Positions 8,838 to 17,965 of a DNA stretch of 64,000 nt are shown piece after piece. The notes below the pieces were generated by a model. That model had not been told where the DNA came from. It saw nothing but the letters and a program-made list of their open reading frames with translations, and did not search any database. A program made the translations under genes and the position numbers. This stretch comes from Bacteroidetes bacterium GWB2_32_14. GTDB taxonomy: Bacteria; Bacteroidota; Bacteroidia; Bacteroidales; UBA12077. The stretch lies in assembly GCA_001768235.1 (NCBI GenBank), contig MENK01000019.1, positions 53,267 through 117,266 of the forward strand, read 5' to 3'. How positions within the stretch are numbered: the first letter of the stretch is position 1; the number at the start of each line of letters is the position of its first letter.

Positions 8838-9770
8838 TTACTTATCTGCTTTTAGCATTCTACCGCGGGTTTCATTTTTATAAAACGACCACAACAAGGC
8901 CGTTAACAGGATTAAACTAATTACAAGGTAATAGTATGTACCTTCCGAAGCACCAAAACTATCGATTTGTTCAGCAACTTTATCGGCATAAAAATAATAG
9001 AAAACAACGGCAGTAGTGTTATTTACAAAATGTCCTGCTATTGGAAACCAAATTGAGCCGCTCCAATAAAACAAATAACCAAACAAAATTCCAAGCAGTA
9101 ACCGGGGAACAAATCCATAAAACTGCATATGCATACCACTAAACAAAATAGCTGCGATCAGAATTCCCCAATGAATATTCTTTGTCCATTCGGTAAATAA
9201 ACGCTGGAATATTCCTCGAAAAATTAATTCCTCCCCAATAGCCGGCAATACCCCAATCATGAAAATATTAAAAAACAAAGTCTGTATTGAATTCATTTCT
9301 AAAAATGCTTCCGTTATCTGTTGTGCACTGCTTTCTTTTTCTCTCATCCATAACTCAACATCCTTTAAAAACCCGGGTAAATGCATATCGGCATTCCACA
9401 TTGCAAAAAAGTTGATTATAGGAACAGAACAAAACATGATAAAAACAATCAGAATTAATGAAGTGCCATTTGCTTTTGAAGTAAACTTCAGATATGAAAA
9501 ACTGTTGTTTGAAAACAAAAAAGCTATGATAAATGAAGGGATTATAAATAATCCGACAGACTGTAATGTTTGAAGGTATTTTAGAAAACTTAAATTCCCC
9601 GGACTTTCAATATTTGAAATTATTTGTGGCAGTTCAGCTAAACGAATATGAAATATGGGTAGAGCAACAATTATCCCCACGAGGAAAATAAGTAAGAATA
9701 CAGACAATATAATGAAAAGGGCAAATATAAATTTTGAAAAAGGGTGAGATTGATTTAATACGTTTCTCAT
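8838..9770 (-). CDS. CPBP family intramembrane metalloprotease
   Basis: This 310-residue multi-pass membrane protein has about eight hydrophobic segments. The CPBP/Abi (CaaX protease-like) motifs are present: GEELIFRG with Glu180, Glu181 and Arg185, then His214 (SGMHM) and His247/Asn250 (GHFVNN). In eukaryotes these residues form the Rce1 active site. In bacteria the family cleaves membrane peptides or supports immunity to self-bacteriocins, but no bacteriocin gene is seen nearby. It is divergent from dusB, with only 57 nt between the starts. Confidence 0.85.
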   Translation of the reverse strand: MRNVLNQSHPFSKFIFALFIILSVFLLIFLVGIIVALPIFHIRLAELPQIISNIESPGNLSFLKYLQTLQSVGLFIIPSFIIAFLFSNNSFSYLKFTSKANGTSLILIVFIMFCSVPIINFFAMWNADMHLPGFLKDVELWMREKESSAQQITEAFLEMNSIQTLFFNIFMIGVLPAIGEELIFRGIFQRLFTEWTKNIHWGILIAAILFSGMHMQFYGFVPRLLLGILFGYLFYWSGSIWFPIAGHFVNNTTAVVFYYFYADKVAEQIDSFGASEGTYYYLVISLILLTALLWSFYKNETRGRMLKADK

Positions 9771-9788
9771 AAATGGTTAAATTTTTAA

Positions 9789-9796
9789 TATTTTTG
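9789..9796 (+). promoter_or_regulatory. -7 element upstream of dusB
   Basis: TATTTTTG matches the TAnnTTTG consensus 31 nt before the GTG start. No TTG stands at the proper distance upstream, so this is a partial promoter call. Confidence 0.35.
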
Positions 9797-9827
9797 CCAC
9801 TAAAAATAAGCATAATTTTACTATCAA

Positions 9828-10850
9828 GTGAAAATCGGGAATATTGATTTAGGGGAAAAGCCACTTTTTCTGGCTCCAATGGAGGACGTAACCGATCCAT
9901 CGTTCCGGTATTTGTGCAAGCATTTTGGAGCCGATGTTGTTTATACCGAATTCGTCGCTTCGGAAGGATTAATCAGGGAATGTAAGAAAAGTGTTAAAAA
10001 GCTTGAGCTTTTTGAATTTGAAAGGCCTGCAGCTATTCAACTTTATGGGCACCAGGTTGAGTCAATGGTTGAGGCGGCTAAGATGGCTGAAGAATCAAAT
10101 CCTGATTTTATTGATTTGAATTTTGGCTGCCCTGTAAAAAAAATTGCTACACGCGGTGCAGGTGCCGGCATGTTAAAAAATATTCCCCTGATGCTTGAAA
10201 TGACTGAAGCTATTGTAAAAGCTGTAAAAATCCCTGTAACTGTCAAAACCCGGTTGGGATGGGACGATAATAGTAAAATTATTGTTGATCTTGCCGAGCA
10301 ATTACAAGACACGGGAATTCAGGCATTGGCCATACACGGCAGAACCAGGGAGCAAATGTATAAAGGACAAGCCGACTGGACATTAATTGGTGAAGTAAAG
10401 AATAACTCCCGAATGAAAATACCGATTATCGGGAATGGAGACATTACCGGGCCCGAATCGGCAAAGCTGGCTTTCGACAAGTATGGTGTTGATGCTGTAA
10501 TGATTGGGCGGGCAACCGTTGGCCGGCCATGGATTTTTAAAGAGATTAAAGACTATTTGCAAACCGGGCAAATGATGAACCCACTAACACTTAAAGAAAA
10601 AGTTGAACTGGCTAAATTACACCTTCAAAAATCAGTTGAGTGGAAAGGTGAACCTCGGGGTATATTTGAAATACGAAGGCATCTGTCGAATTACTTTAAA
10701 GCATTGCCTCATTTTAAAGAAACACGCATGAAACTGGTTACTTCGCTCGATGTAAATGAACTAGTTCAAACACTTGATAGTATTACTGAAAAATATGGAG
10801 ATATGGATGAAACCGGGCAAACAGGGGATTATTCCTATTTCAGATATTAG
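9828..10850 (+). CDS. dusB: tRNA-dihydrouridine synthase
   Basis: This 340-residue FMN enzyme reduces uridine to dihydrouridine in tRNA using NADPH. The TIM barrel opens with FLAPMEDVTDPSFR. The catalytic cysteine is Cys101 in LNFGCPVKK. Other signatures are KTRLGWDD, AIHGRTREQMYKG and GNGDI, with IGRATVGRPWIF near the FMN phosphate site. The C-terminal helical domain is complete. Translation starts at GTG 9828, as the barrel strand follows at once. Assignment to the DusB group rests on overall resemblance. Confidence 0.92.
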   Translation: MKIGNIDLGEKPLFLAPMEDVTDPSFRYLCKHFGADVVYTEFVASEGLIRECKKSVKKLELFEFERPAAIQLYGHQVESMVEAAKMAEESNPDFIDLNFGCPVKKIATRGAGAGMLKNIPLMLEMTEAIVKAVKIPVTVKTRLGWDDNSKIIVDLAEQLQDTGIQALAIHGRTREQMYKGQADWTLIGEVKNNSRMKIPIIGNGDITGPESAKLAFDKYGVDAVMIGRATVGRPWIFKEIKDYLQTGQMMNPLTLKEKVELAKLHLQKSVEWKGEPRGIFEIRRHLSNYFKALPHFKETRMKLVTSLDVNELVQTLDSITEKYGDMDETGQTGDYSYFRY

Positions 10851-10879
10851 TACTAACTAAATTAAAAATCTAAAATAAA

Positions 10880-11812
10880 TTAAATATTTGTTTCTTCGAC
10901 AACATACAATGGCCGTTTCATAGAGTCGTGGTTTATCCGGTTAATATATTCACCAATTATTCCGATAGAAAAAAGCTGAACCCCTCCAATAAAAATGGTG
11001 CTTATCATTAACGATGTCCACCCCGTGATTGCCGTTTTTAAAATAAATTTGGAATACAGGGCATAGAGTATAATCAAAAATGAAATAAATGAAACTAAAA
11101 ATCCAAACAGGGTAACCATACGCAACGGGAAATTTGAAAACGAAGTAATTCCATCAATGGCCAGGTTGAACATTTTTTTAAAAGAATACCCTGTTTCACC
11201 TTGTACTCTGGCATCACGGTCGAATTCAACAAAGGCTTGAGAATACCCCAACCATGCAATCTGCCCTCTAAGAAATTTTTTCTGTTCGGGCATTTGTTTC
11301 AGATGATCAACCACAACACGGTCGATTAACCTGAAATCACCTGTATCAATGGGGATATCAACAGAAGTAATTCTTGACAGCACGCGATAAAAGACTTTTG
11401 CTGTTGCTTTTTTAAAAATGCTTTCTCCCTTTCGTGATTTTCGTTTGGCATAAACAACCTTAAATCCTTCCAGGTATTTTTTATATAAATCTTCGATTAA
11501 TTCAGGCGGGTCCTGCAAGTCGCTGTCAATTATTGCAACACTATTGCCTGCCGAATTATCAATTCCGGCAGATATTGCTACCTGATGCCCAAAGTTCCTG
11601 CTAAAATTGATGTATTTTACATACGGATCTGATTTTGAAAGTTGCTTAATCAATACTAATGAATTGTCTTTACTCCCATCGTTAATAAAGATGATCTCAT
11701 AGTGTAGTCCCTGTTTTTTAAGCGTATTTGTTAACCTGGAATACAGTTCGTCAATATTTTTCTCCTCGTTGTATATTGGCGTTACAATTGAAATATCAGT
11801 TTCCGTTTTCAT
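10880..11812 (-). CDS. Glycosyltransferase family 2, GtrB/DPM1-like, membrane anchored
   Basis: This 310-residue protein should transfer a sugar from a nucleotide donor to undecaprenyl phosphate. The GT-A domain begins ISIVTPIYNEE, carries the DSDLQDPPE metal-binding Asp motif, and ends with two transmembrane helices (near residues 225-250 and 265-285). This is the GtrB/ArnC layout. Its start overlaps the end of the GT39 gene by 17 nt, so the two are translationally coupled. This suggests it makes the lipid-linked sugar donor used by that transferase. Confidence 0.9.
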   Translation of the reverse strand: MKTETDISIVTPIYNEEKNIDELYSRLTNTLKKQGLHYEIIFINDGSKDNSLVLIKQLSKSDPYVKYINFSRNFGHQVAISAGIDNSAGNSVAIIDSDLQDPPELIEDLYKKYLEGFKVVYAKRKSRKGESIFKKATAKVFYRVLSRITSVDIPIDTGDFRLIDRVVVDHLKQMPEQKKFLRGQIAWLGYSQAFVEFDRDARVQGETGYSFKKMFNLAIDGITSFSNFPLRMVTLFGFLVSFISFLIILYALYSKFILKTAITGWTSLMISTIFIGGVQLFSIGIIGEYINRINHDSMKRPLYVVEETNI

Positions 11813-13277
11813 TGGATTCAGTTATTTTGTAAAATCGAATGTTTTTTATTTCATCAATTAACACATAATTGTAATTATTTTCAATATACTCTTTAACTTC
11901 AGCCTGATGCACAATGTACTTACCTGAAATTATGTTCTTAAAATCATGAGTTATTTGTATATCATTTCCTTTATCGTGTAAGATATTTACATAAAAAAGA
12001 TTATGTGCATAATATCCATTGTGAATCAATATATATCCATTTAAAGGAATATCATTTTTAACAGCCGATTTTAAATAATAACCTGTTTCATAAAACTCAG
12101 CATCCCATGAATATTCTTTCGGTTTAAGAACTTTTTGAATGATTTTATTATAGGGAGCAAAACTGAATAAAACAACAATAATAAAAGCAACCAGAGATTT
12201 GTAGAAATCGTTAAATCTTAAAAATAATATCCCGATTAAATTGCGTATTCCTGAAATAACAAGTGCAACAGACAAAGCTAAAAAAGGGAATGTTGGAATT
12301 GCGTACCAAACCAGCTTCGTTTGTCCAAAACTAATTATTATAAAATAGATGATAACAAGTAAAAATGAATAGCCTGCAAATTTTTTTATTAACTTGTCTT
12401 TACTTAAAAATCCCGATGCCAGTCCTAAGGGGAATATATAAACCCATGGAGTAAATTGCCAATCTTTCAACTGTTTAAAATAAAACCAGGACTCATGCTT
12501 ATGTCCTTCAATTGTTTCAAAGTATCGACTAAATAATTCATTCTTAACAACTGCCTGAATATACCCGGGGTTATAATACTCACGCAAGACATAATATCCA
12601 GAAACTATAAGAATAAAAATTAAAACATTAAAATAAAGATGCTTATTCTTAAATAGTTTAATTGCATCTTTTCTAACCAGCAAATAAATAAAATATACAG
12701 GCATCAGAAGCAATCCGGCAATTCCTTTAGTTAAAACTCCCAATATAATCCCGGCAGTAAATAAGTATAAATATTTAGTTTTTTTGTTGTATTCTAAAAA
12801 AATAAAAAATATCAAACTTGAAAAAGTTGTGAACAGTACGAGTAACGAATCATAATCACCTGTTCTGACAACATGAACATCAATGTACCCCTGAGAGCTT
12901 ACTAATACAACAACAGCAAACAGTCCAATTAAATAACTCCTTAAATATTTTGCCGAAAACCAAAAAAGGAGAATACAGGTAAGAAAAGCTGCTATGGCCG
13001 ATGGCAAACGAATAGCTAATTCTCCGATACCAATCCATTTAATAAATAAAACCTGTAGCCAGATCATGAGTGGAGGTTTTGTATTCCACATATCAGGCTC
13101 GTTTTCGAAAGTTGTAACAATACAATTTCCCGATTCTGACATTTCATAAGCATTAATTGCTAATCGGGCCTCATCGTACATTCGTACCGGAATGGCTCCT
13201 AAATGAAGAAATATTGGGAAGCAGGTAACTAAAACAAACAGGATAATGAGGAATTGTTTTTGTTTAATAAATTTCAT
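11796..13277 (-). CDS. ArnT/PMT-like glycosyltransferase (GT39-type integral membrane protein)
   Basis: This 493-residue protein has about 11 hydrophobic segments. An early luminal loop carries RMYDEARLAINAYEM, with the acidic residue expected in the first periplasmic loop of ArnT/PMT enzymes, and NTKPPLMIWLQ follows. These enzymes move a sugar from a polyprenyl-phosphate carrier to lipid A or protein on the outer face of the inner membrane. The downstream GtrB-like gene, overlapping by 17 nt, fits as supplier of that carrier. The acceptor cannot be predicted. It starts 49 nt after the nadB stop codon. Confidence 0.85.
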   Translation of the reverse strand: MKFIKQKQFLIILFVLVTCFPIFLHLGAIPVRMYDEARLAINAYEMSESGNCIVTTFENEPDMWNTKPPLMIWLQVLFIKWIGIGELAIRLPSAIAAFLTCILLFWFSAKYLRSYLIGLFAVVVLVSSQGYIDVHVVRTGDYDSLLVLFTTFSSLIFFIFLEYNKKTKYLYLFTAGIILGVLTKGIAGLLLMPVYFIYLLVRKDAIKLFKNKHLYFNVLIFILIVSGYYVLREYYNPGYIQAVVKNELFSRYFETIEGHKHESWFYFKQLKDWQFTPWVYIFPLGLASGFLSKDKLIKKFAGYSFLLVIIYFIIISFGQTKLVWYAIPTFPFLALSVALVISGIRNLIGILFLRFNDFYKSLVAFIIVVLFSFAPYNKIIQKVLKPKEYSWDAEFYETGYYLKSAVKNDIPLNGYILIHNGYYAHNLFYVNILHDKGNDIQITHDFKNIISGKYIVHQAEVKEYIENNYNYVLIDEIKNIRFYKITESNENGN

Positions 13278-13326
13278 GAATAGAAATTAAATGAATACTG
13301 TTTTCGAAGATACTAATTTCTGTTTA

Positions 13327-14907
13327 TTAAAATTCACTAACATTCCCTTTTTTGGGATAATCAAGTGTATAGTGCAGTCCTCTGCTTTCATGCAGATCCT
13401 GGGCCATTTTTATGATAAGAAATCCAACATTGATTAAATTTCTCAATTCACATAATTTTTGTGAAAGAATCGATTTTTTATATAGTTCTTCGGTCTCCGT
13501 AAGAATAATTTCTAAACGATGCATGGCTCTTTCCAACCGAAGGTTTGAACGTACAATTCCGACATAATTACTCATAATTTGTTGCATTTCTTTGTAGTTC
13601 TGGGTAATCATAATCATTTCTTCAGGATAAGTCGTTCCGTGAGCATCCCATTCAGGAATGGTTTTATTAATCTCGACATGTTTAATCTTTTGTATTGCAT
13701 CTTTTGCAGCCCTGTCGGCATATACAATTGCTTCAATTAATGAATTTGATGCCAATCGGTTTGCACCGTGCAGTCCTGTTGATGAAGCCTCCCCGGCCGC
13801 ATATAAATGATTTATTGAGCTTTGCCCGTTCAAATCAACTTTAATTCCACCGCACAGGTAATGTGCTGCCGGTACAACAGGAATAAGATTTTTAGTTATA
13901 TCAATGTTAATTGAAAGGCACTTCTCATAGATATTCGGGAAATGTTCTTTTAGCTTTTCCGAATCAAGATGTGTTGCATCTAAGTAAACAAAATCATCCC
14001 CGCGAATTTTTAGTTCATGGTCAATAGCCCGTGCAACAATATCACGCGGAGCAAGGCACCCTCTTCTATCGTACTTCTGCATAAATTCTTTCCCGTCGGC
14101 TGTTTTTAATATGGCACCAAAACCCCGCATAGCCTCTGTTATAAGAAAAGACGGGCGTTCTCCCGGGTTATATAATGATGTTGGGTGAAACTGAATAAAT
14201 TCCATGTTTTCAATAATTCCTTTTGCACGATATACCATCGCTATACCATCACCTGTAGCTATGGGCGGATTTGTTGTTGTATCATATAAATTCCCTGTAC
14301 CTCCTGTAGCAATTAATGTTACTTTCGATAGAAAAGTATGTACCTGGTCAGTTTTTAAATCCAATACATAAGCCCCGTAACATTCAGTATCGGTATAACT
14401 CCGTTTTACCAGTTTCCCTAAATGATGTTGAGTAATTACTTCAACCGCAAAATACTGTTCGTAAATCTCAATATTTTTATGCTGACGTACTTTTTTTACT
14501 AATGATGTTTCAATTTCTTCTCCCGTATTGTCTTTATGATGCAAAATACGATGTTCCGAGTGTCCTCCCTCCCTTCCCAAATCAAATTTCCCGGTGTTAT
14601 TCCTGTCGAACTGAACACCCCATTCAATCAATTGATTTATTTGGGCAGGTGCTTCACGTACAACCATTTCAACCACTTCGTGATTACAAAAACCATCGCC
14701 ACAAATCAGTGTATCCTGAATATGTTTATGAAAATTATCGGGTTCGTAAGTTACAGCTGCAACACCTCCCTGCGCGTATTTCGTATTCGACTCGTCAAGC
14801 GTAGTTTTGCTAATCAGGATAACTTTCCCATAGTCTGCAACTTTTAAGGCGAAGCTTAATCCTGCAATTCCTGACCCTATAACCAAAAAATCGGTTTCTT
14901 TAATCAT
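13327..14907 (-). CDS. nadB: L-aspartate oxidase
   Basis: This 526-residue flavoprotein oxidises L-aspartate to iminoaspartate, the first step of de novo NAD synthesis. It has the FAD motif GSGIAGLSFAL near residue 10, YAQGGVAAV, the substrate-binding FHPTSLY, and CGGIKVDLNGQ with GLHGANRLASNSL late in the fold. Length fits NadB rather than SdhA (no C-terminal complex II features). nadA and nadC are not in the window. It is divergent from glyS and leads a leftward run with the two membrane glycosyltransferase genes. Confidence 0.94.
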   Translation of the reverse strand: MIKETDFLVIGSGIAGLSFALKVADYGKVILISKTTLDESNTKYAQGGVAAVTYEPDNFHKHIQDTLICGDGFCNHEVVEMVVREAPAQINQLIEWGVQFDRNNTGKFDLGREGGHSEHRILHHKDNTGEEIETSLVKKVRQHKNIEIYEQYFAVEVITQHHLGKLVKRSYTDTECYGAYVLDLKTDQVHTFLSKVTLIATGGTGNLYDTTTNPPIATGDGIAMVYRAKGIIENMEFIQFHPTSLYNPGERPSFLITEAMRGFGAILKTADGKEFMQKYDRRGCLAPRDIVARAIDHELKIRGDDFVYLDATHLDSEKLKEHFPNIYEKCLSINIDITKNLIPVVPAAHYLCGGIKVDLNGQSSINHLYAAGEASSTGLHGANRLASNSLIEAIVYADRAAKDAIQKIKHVEINKTIPEWDAHGTTYPEEMIMITQNYKEMQQIMSNYVGIVRSNLRLERAMHRLEIILTETEELYKKSILSQKLCELRNLINVGFLIIKMAQDLHESRGLHYTLDYPKKGNVSEF

Positions 14908-14936
14908 TGGTAATGATTTATTTCTTGAACTGATTA

Positions 14937-14944
14937 CAAAGATA
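14937..14944 (-). promoter_or_regulatory. -7 element upstream of nadB
   Basis: On the minus strand this reads TATCTTTG, a full match to TAnnTTTG, 30 nt upstream of the nadB start. The expected TTG at -33 is replaced by TTT. Confidence 0.4.
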
Positions 14945-15010
14945 GAAATAGTTTGCTAATTATAAACCTGAAACGGGATTGATGTATTGGTTCATGTACA
15001 AATATATTAT

Positions 15011-15040
15011 TTGAAATAAAAACAATTTCACCTATTTTTG
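15011..15040 (+). promoter_or_regulatory. Bacteroidota-type promoter for glyS
   Basis: TTG at 15011-15013, a 19-nt spacer, then TATTTTTG at 15033-15040: a full match to TTG-N19-TAnnTTTG. Predicted transcription starts about 30 nt before the ATG at 15077. Confidence 0.75.
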
Positions 15041-15076
15041 TCAAATTATAAAAATGAAAATAATATATAAAGGAAT

Positions 15077-16630
15077 ATGGCTCAGGACGATCTATTTAAA
15101 AAGCTTATAGCACATACAAAAGAATATGGTTATATTTTCCCGTCAAGTGAAATTTATGACGGACTTAGTGCAGTTTACGATTATGGACAATATGGTGTAG
15201 AATTAAAAAATAACATCAAACAATTCTGGTGGGAAGCCATGGTTAAGATGCACGAAAATATTGTTGGCCTTGATTCTGCAATATTTATGCATCCCGACAT
15301 CTGGAAAGCATCAGGGCACGTGGGTGCTTTTAACGACCCGTTAATTGATAATAAAGATTCGAAAAAACGTTACAGGGCAGACGATTTAGTTGAAGAGCAT
15401 ATTGCAAAATACCAGGCTAAAATTGACAAAGAAGTTGAAAAAGGACAAAATAAATTTGGTGATGCTTTTAACAAAGAACAATTCCTGGCAACCAACCCCA
15501 ATGTGCTTAGAAATAAAGAAAAAATTGATGAAATAAGTGGTCGGTTAACTAAAGCATTAACAACAGACAATCTTGCCGAATTAAAACAAATCATCATTGA
15601 TTGCGAGATTGCTGATCCTGTAACTGGTTCTAAAAACTGGACTGATGTTCGCCAGTTTAACCTGATGTTCGAAACCCAGTTAGGTTCAACAGCCGATGGA
15701 GCAAGCAAAATATATTTACGCCCTGAAACAGCACAAGGTATATTTGTAAATTACCTGAATGTTCAAAAATCGGGAAGAATGAAAATTCCGTTTGGTATTG
15801 CTCAGATTGGAAAAGCATTTCGTAACGAGATTGTTGCCCGCCAGTTTATTTTCCGTATGCGTGAATTTGAACAAATGGAAATGCAGTTTTTTGTTAAACC
15901 CGGAACAGAACTGGAATGGTTTGAACACTGGAAAAACTTACGCATTAAATGGCATCAAGCAATGGGATTACCCGAAGAAAAATACCGTTTTCATAAACAT
16001 GATAAACTGGCTCATTATGCCAATGCAGCTTTTGATATTGAATTTGAATTCCCGTTCGGGTTTAAAGAATTAGAAGGTATTCATTCACGTACCGATTTTG
16101 ATTTAAAGCAACACCAGGAATTTTCAGGGAAAAAACTCCAGTTTTTCGATCCTGAAACAGGCGAAAGTTATATTCCTTATGTTGTGGAAACATCTGTTGG
16201 TCTCGACAGAACATTCTTATCCATACTTTCCGGTGCTTATTACGAAGAAGAAATAATGAAAGAAAATGGTGAATCGGATATGCGTGTTGTATTAAGAATT
16301 CCTCCTGCACTCGCTCCAATAAAACTGGCCGTTTTACCATTGATTAAAAAAGATGGTTTACCAGAAAAAGCACGCGAAATTATAGATGAGTTAAAATTCA
16401 ATTTTACTTGCCAGTACGACGAAAAAGACTCTATTGGCCGTAGATACAGAAGACAAGATGCTATTGGAACACCATATTGTATTACTATAGATCATGACAC
16501 CTTAAAAGACAATATGGTTACTATTCGCGATAGAGATACAATGAAGCAAGAAAGAGTTTTGATTACTGATCTGGAAAAAATAGTTGATGAAAAAGTAAAT
16601 ATGCGAAAACTGTTGAAGAAAATTTTCTAA
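15077..16630 (+). CDS. glyS: Glycine--tRNA ligase, homodimeric (class II)
   Basis: This 517-residue enzyme charges tRNA-Gly. It is the single-chain (alpha2) type: the N-terminal KEYGYIFPSSEIYDGL, the class II motif 2 region around FRNEIVARQFIFRMREFEQME, and motif 3 in VETSVGLDRTFLSIL are followed by an anticodon-binding domain (ALAPIKLAVLPL). A 60-70 residue charged insertion after the first catalytic segment (around residues 100-165) is common in Bacteroidota versions. A perfect promoter lies upstream. The GT4 gene begins 24 nt downstream and may be co-transcribed. Confidence 0.95.
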   Translation: MAQDDLFKKLIAHTKEYGYIFPSSEIYDGLSAVYDYGQYGVELKNNIKQFWWEAMVKMHENIVGLDSAIFMHPDIWKASGHVGAFNDPLIDNKDSKKRYRADDLVEEHIAKYQAKIDKEVEKGQNKFGDAFNKEQFLATNPNVLRNKEKIDEISGRLTKALTTDNLAELKQIIIDCEIADPVTGSKNWTDVRQFNLMFETQLGSTADGASKIYLRPETAQGIFVNYLNVQKSGRMKIPFGIAQIGKAFRNEIVARQFIFRMREFEQMEMQFFVKPGTELEWFEHWKNLRIKWHQAMGLPEEKYRFHKHDKLAHYANAAFDIEFEFPFGFKELEGIHSRTDFDLKQHQEFSGKKLQFFDPETGESYIPYVVETSVGLDRTFLSILSGAYYEEEIMKENGESDMRVVLRIPPALAPIKLAVLPLIKKDGLPEKAREIIDELKFNFTCQYDEKDSIGRRYRRQDAIGTPYCITIDHDTLKDNMVTIRDRDTMKQERVLITDLEKIVDEKVNMRKLLKKIF

Positions 16631-16654
16631 TATCAAACGCTGAAATTAAATATA

Positions 16655-17965
16655 GTGATAGAAAGCAATAAAGTTTTAATTATTACTTATTATTGGCCTC
16701 CCAGTGGTGGCGCAGGAGTTCAGCGTTGGTTAAAATTTGTAAAATATCTTCCTGAATTTAACTGGCAACCGGTAGTTTATACTCCTGAAAATCCGGAAGC
16801 TCCGGCTGCCGACGTTAGCCTGTTTAATGACATTCCTAAAAATATTGAGATTATTAAACTCCCCATTTGGGAACCTTATTTGTTTTATAAAAAATTTACA
16901 GGTAAGTCAAAAGACGATAAAATCAATTCTGGTTTTCTTGCCGAAAAAAAATCAAACCCTTTTTTAGAAAAAATATCCGTATTCATTCGAGGTAACTTTT
17001 TTATTCCCGATGCCAGAAAGTTCTGGATTCGTCCATCAATTAAATATCTGGCAAATTATTTAATTGATAATCCGGTTGATATCGTAGTTTCTACGGGACC
17101 TCCACACAGTATGCATTTAATTGCCCTGGGACTAAAGAAAAAATTAAACATAAAATGGATTGCCGATTTCAGAGATCCCTGGACAAATATTGATTACTAT
17201 AAGGATTTAAAACTTACCCGATTCAGTGATAATAAACACAAACGACTTGAAAAGGAAGTATTGCTGAATGCTGACTTTGTTATTTCTGTTGGCAAAACAA
17301 TAGCTGATGAATTCAAACAACTTGGAGCAAAAAATATTGAAGTGATTACCAATGGTTTCGATTCGGATGATATCCCTGTTTCAAGACCTTCTTTAGATTC
17401 CGTATTTTCCATTGTGCATCTGGGAGCAATCAATAAAGACAGAAACCATCCCCTGTTCTGGGAAGCGATTAAACAATTACTCGATGAAAATAATGAGTTT
17501 AAAAATAAATTAGAAATTAAACTTATTGGAAAGGTTGATAATTCTGTATTTCAGCAAATTGATGATTTAAACCTTTCTGCCTTCGTAAAACATACTCCTT
17601 ATATTTCACACAACCAGGTACTTGGCGAATTAATGAAAGCCCGTTTGTTATATCTGCCAATAAATAATACACCCAATTCAAAAGGAATAGTTACCGGTAA
17701 AGTTTTTGAATATCTTGCATCACAAAGGCCAATATTGGCAATAGGACGTGTAGATGGAGATATTGCTGAAATAGTAACTGAAACCGGAGCTGGAAGTATT
17801 TTTGATTTTAATGATTTATCGGGGATAAAAGAATATTTGTCAACTAGTTTTTCTAAATTTATAAACGTAACCGATCAATCATATTCGTTTAATGTTGATT
17901 TGTATTCGAGAAAATCATTAACAGGTAAGCTTTGTAAATTATTTGAAAAACAGGTTGATGAGTAA
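16655..17965 (+). CDS. Glycosyltransferase family 4
   Basis: This 436-residue cytoplasmic enzyme has a GT-B fold. The N-terminus KVLIITYYWPPSGGAGVQRW is the usual glycine-rich donor/acceptor loop of GT4 enzymes in Bacteroidota. The C-terminal domain carries a KGIVTGKVFEYLASQRPILAIG segment with the nucleotide-sugar-binding Glu. GTG at 16655 is the only reasonable start, with a 24-nt gap from glyS. It overlaps the downstream epimerase gene by 8 nt, so the pair probably acts in one surface-glycan pathway. The sugar is unknown. Confidence 0.88.
   Translation: MIESNKVLIITYYWPPSGGAGVQRWLKFVKYLPEFNWQPVVYTPENPEAPAADVSLFNDIPKNIEIIKLPIWEPYLFYKKFTGKSKDDKINSGFLAEKKSNPFLEKISVFIRGNFFIPDARKFWIRPSIKYLANYLIDNPVDIVVSTGPPHSMHLIALGLKKKLNIKWIADFRDPWTNIDYYKDLKLTRFSDNKHKRLEKEVLLNADFVISVGKTIADEFKQLGAKNIEVITNGFDSDDIPVSRPSLDSVFSIVHLGAINKDRNHPLFWEAIKQLLDENNEFKNKLEIKLIGKVDNSVFQQIDDLNLSAFVKHTPYISHNQVLGELMKARLLYLPINNTPNSKGIVTGKVFEYLASQRPILAIGRVDGDIAEIVTETGAGSIFDFNDLSGIKEYLSTSFSKFINVTDQSYSFNVDLYSRKSLTGKLCKLFEKQVDE

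Noticed and set aside
8838..9770. CPBP protease as part of an abortive-infection or bacteriocin-immunity system
   Set aside because: No bacteriocin, toxin or phage-defence gene is found near it; neighbours are dusB and an unrelated soluble protein.
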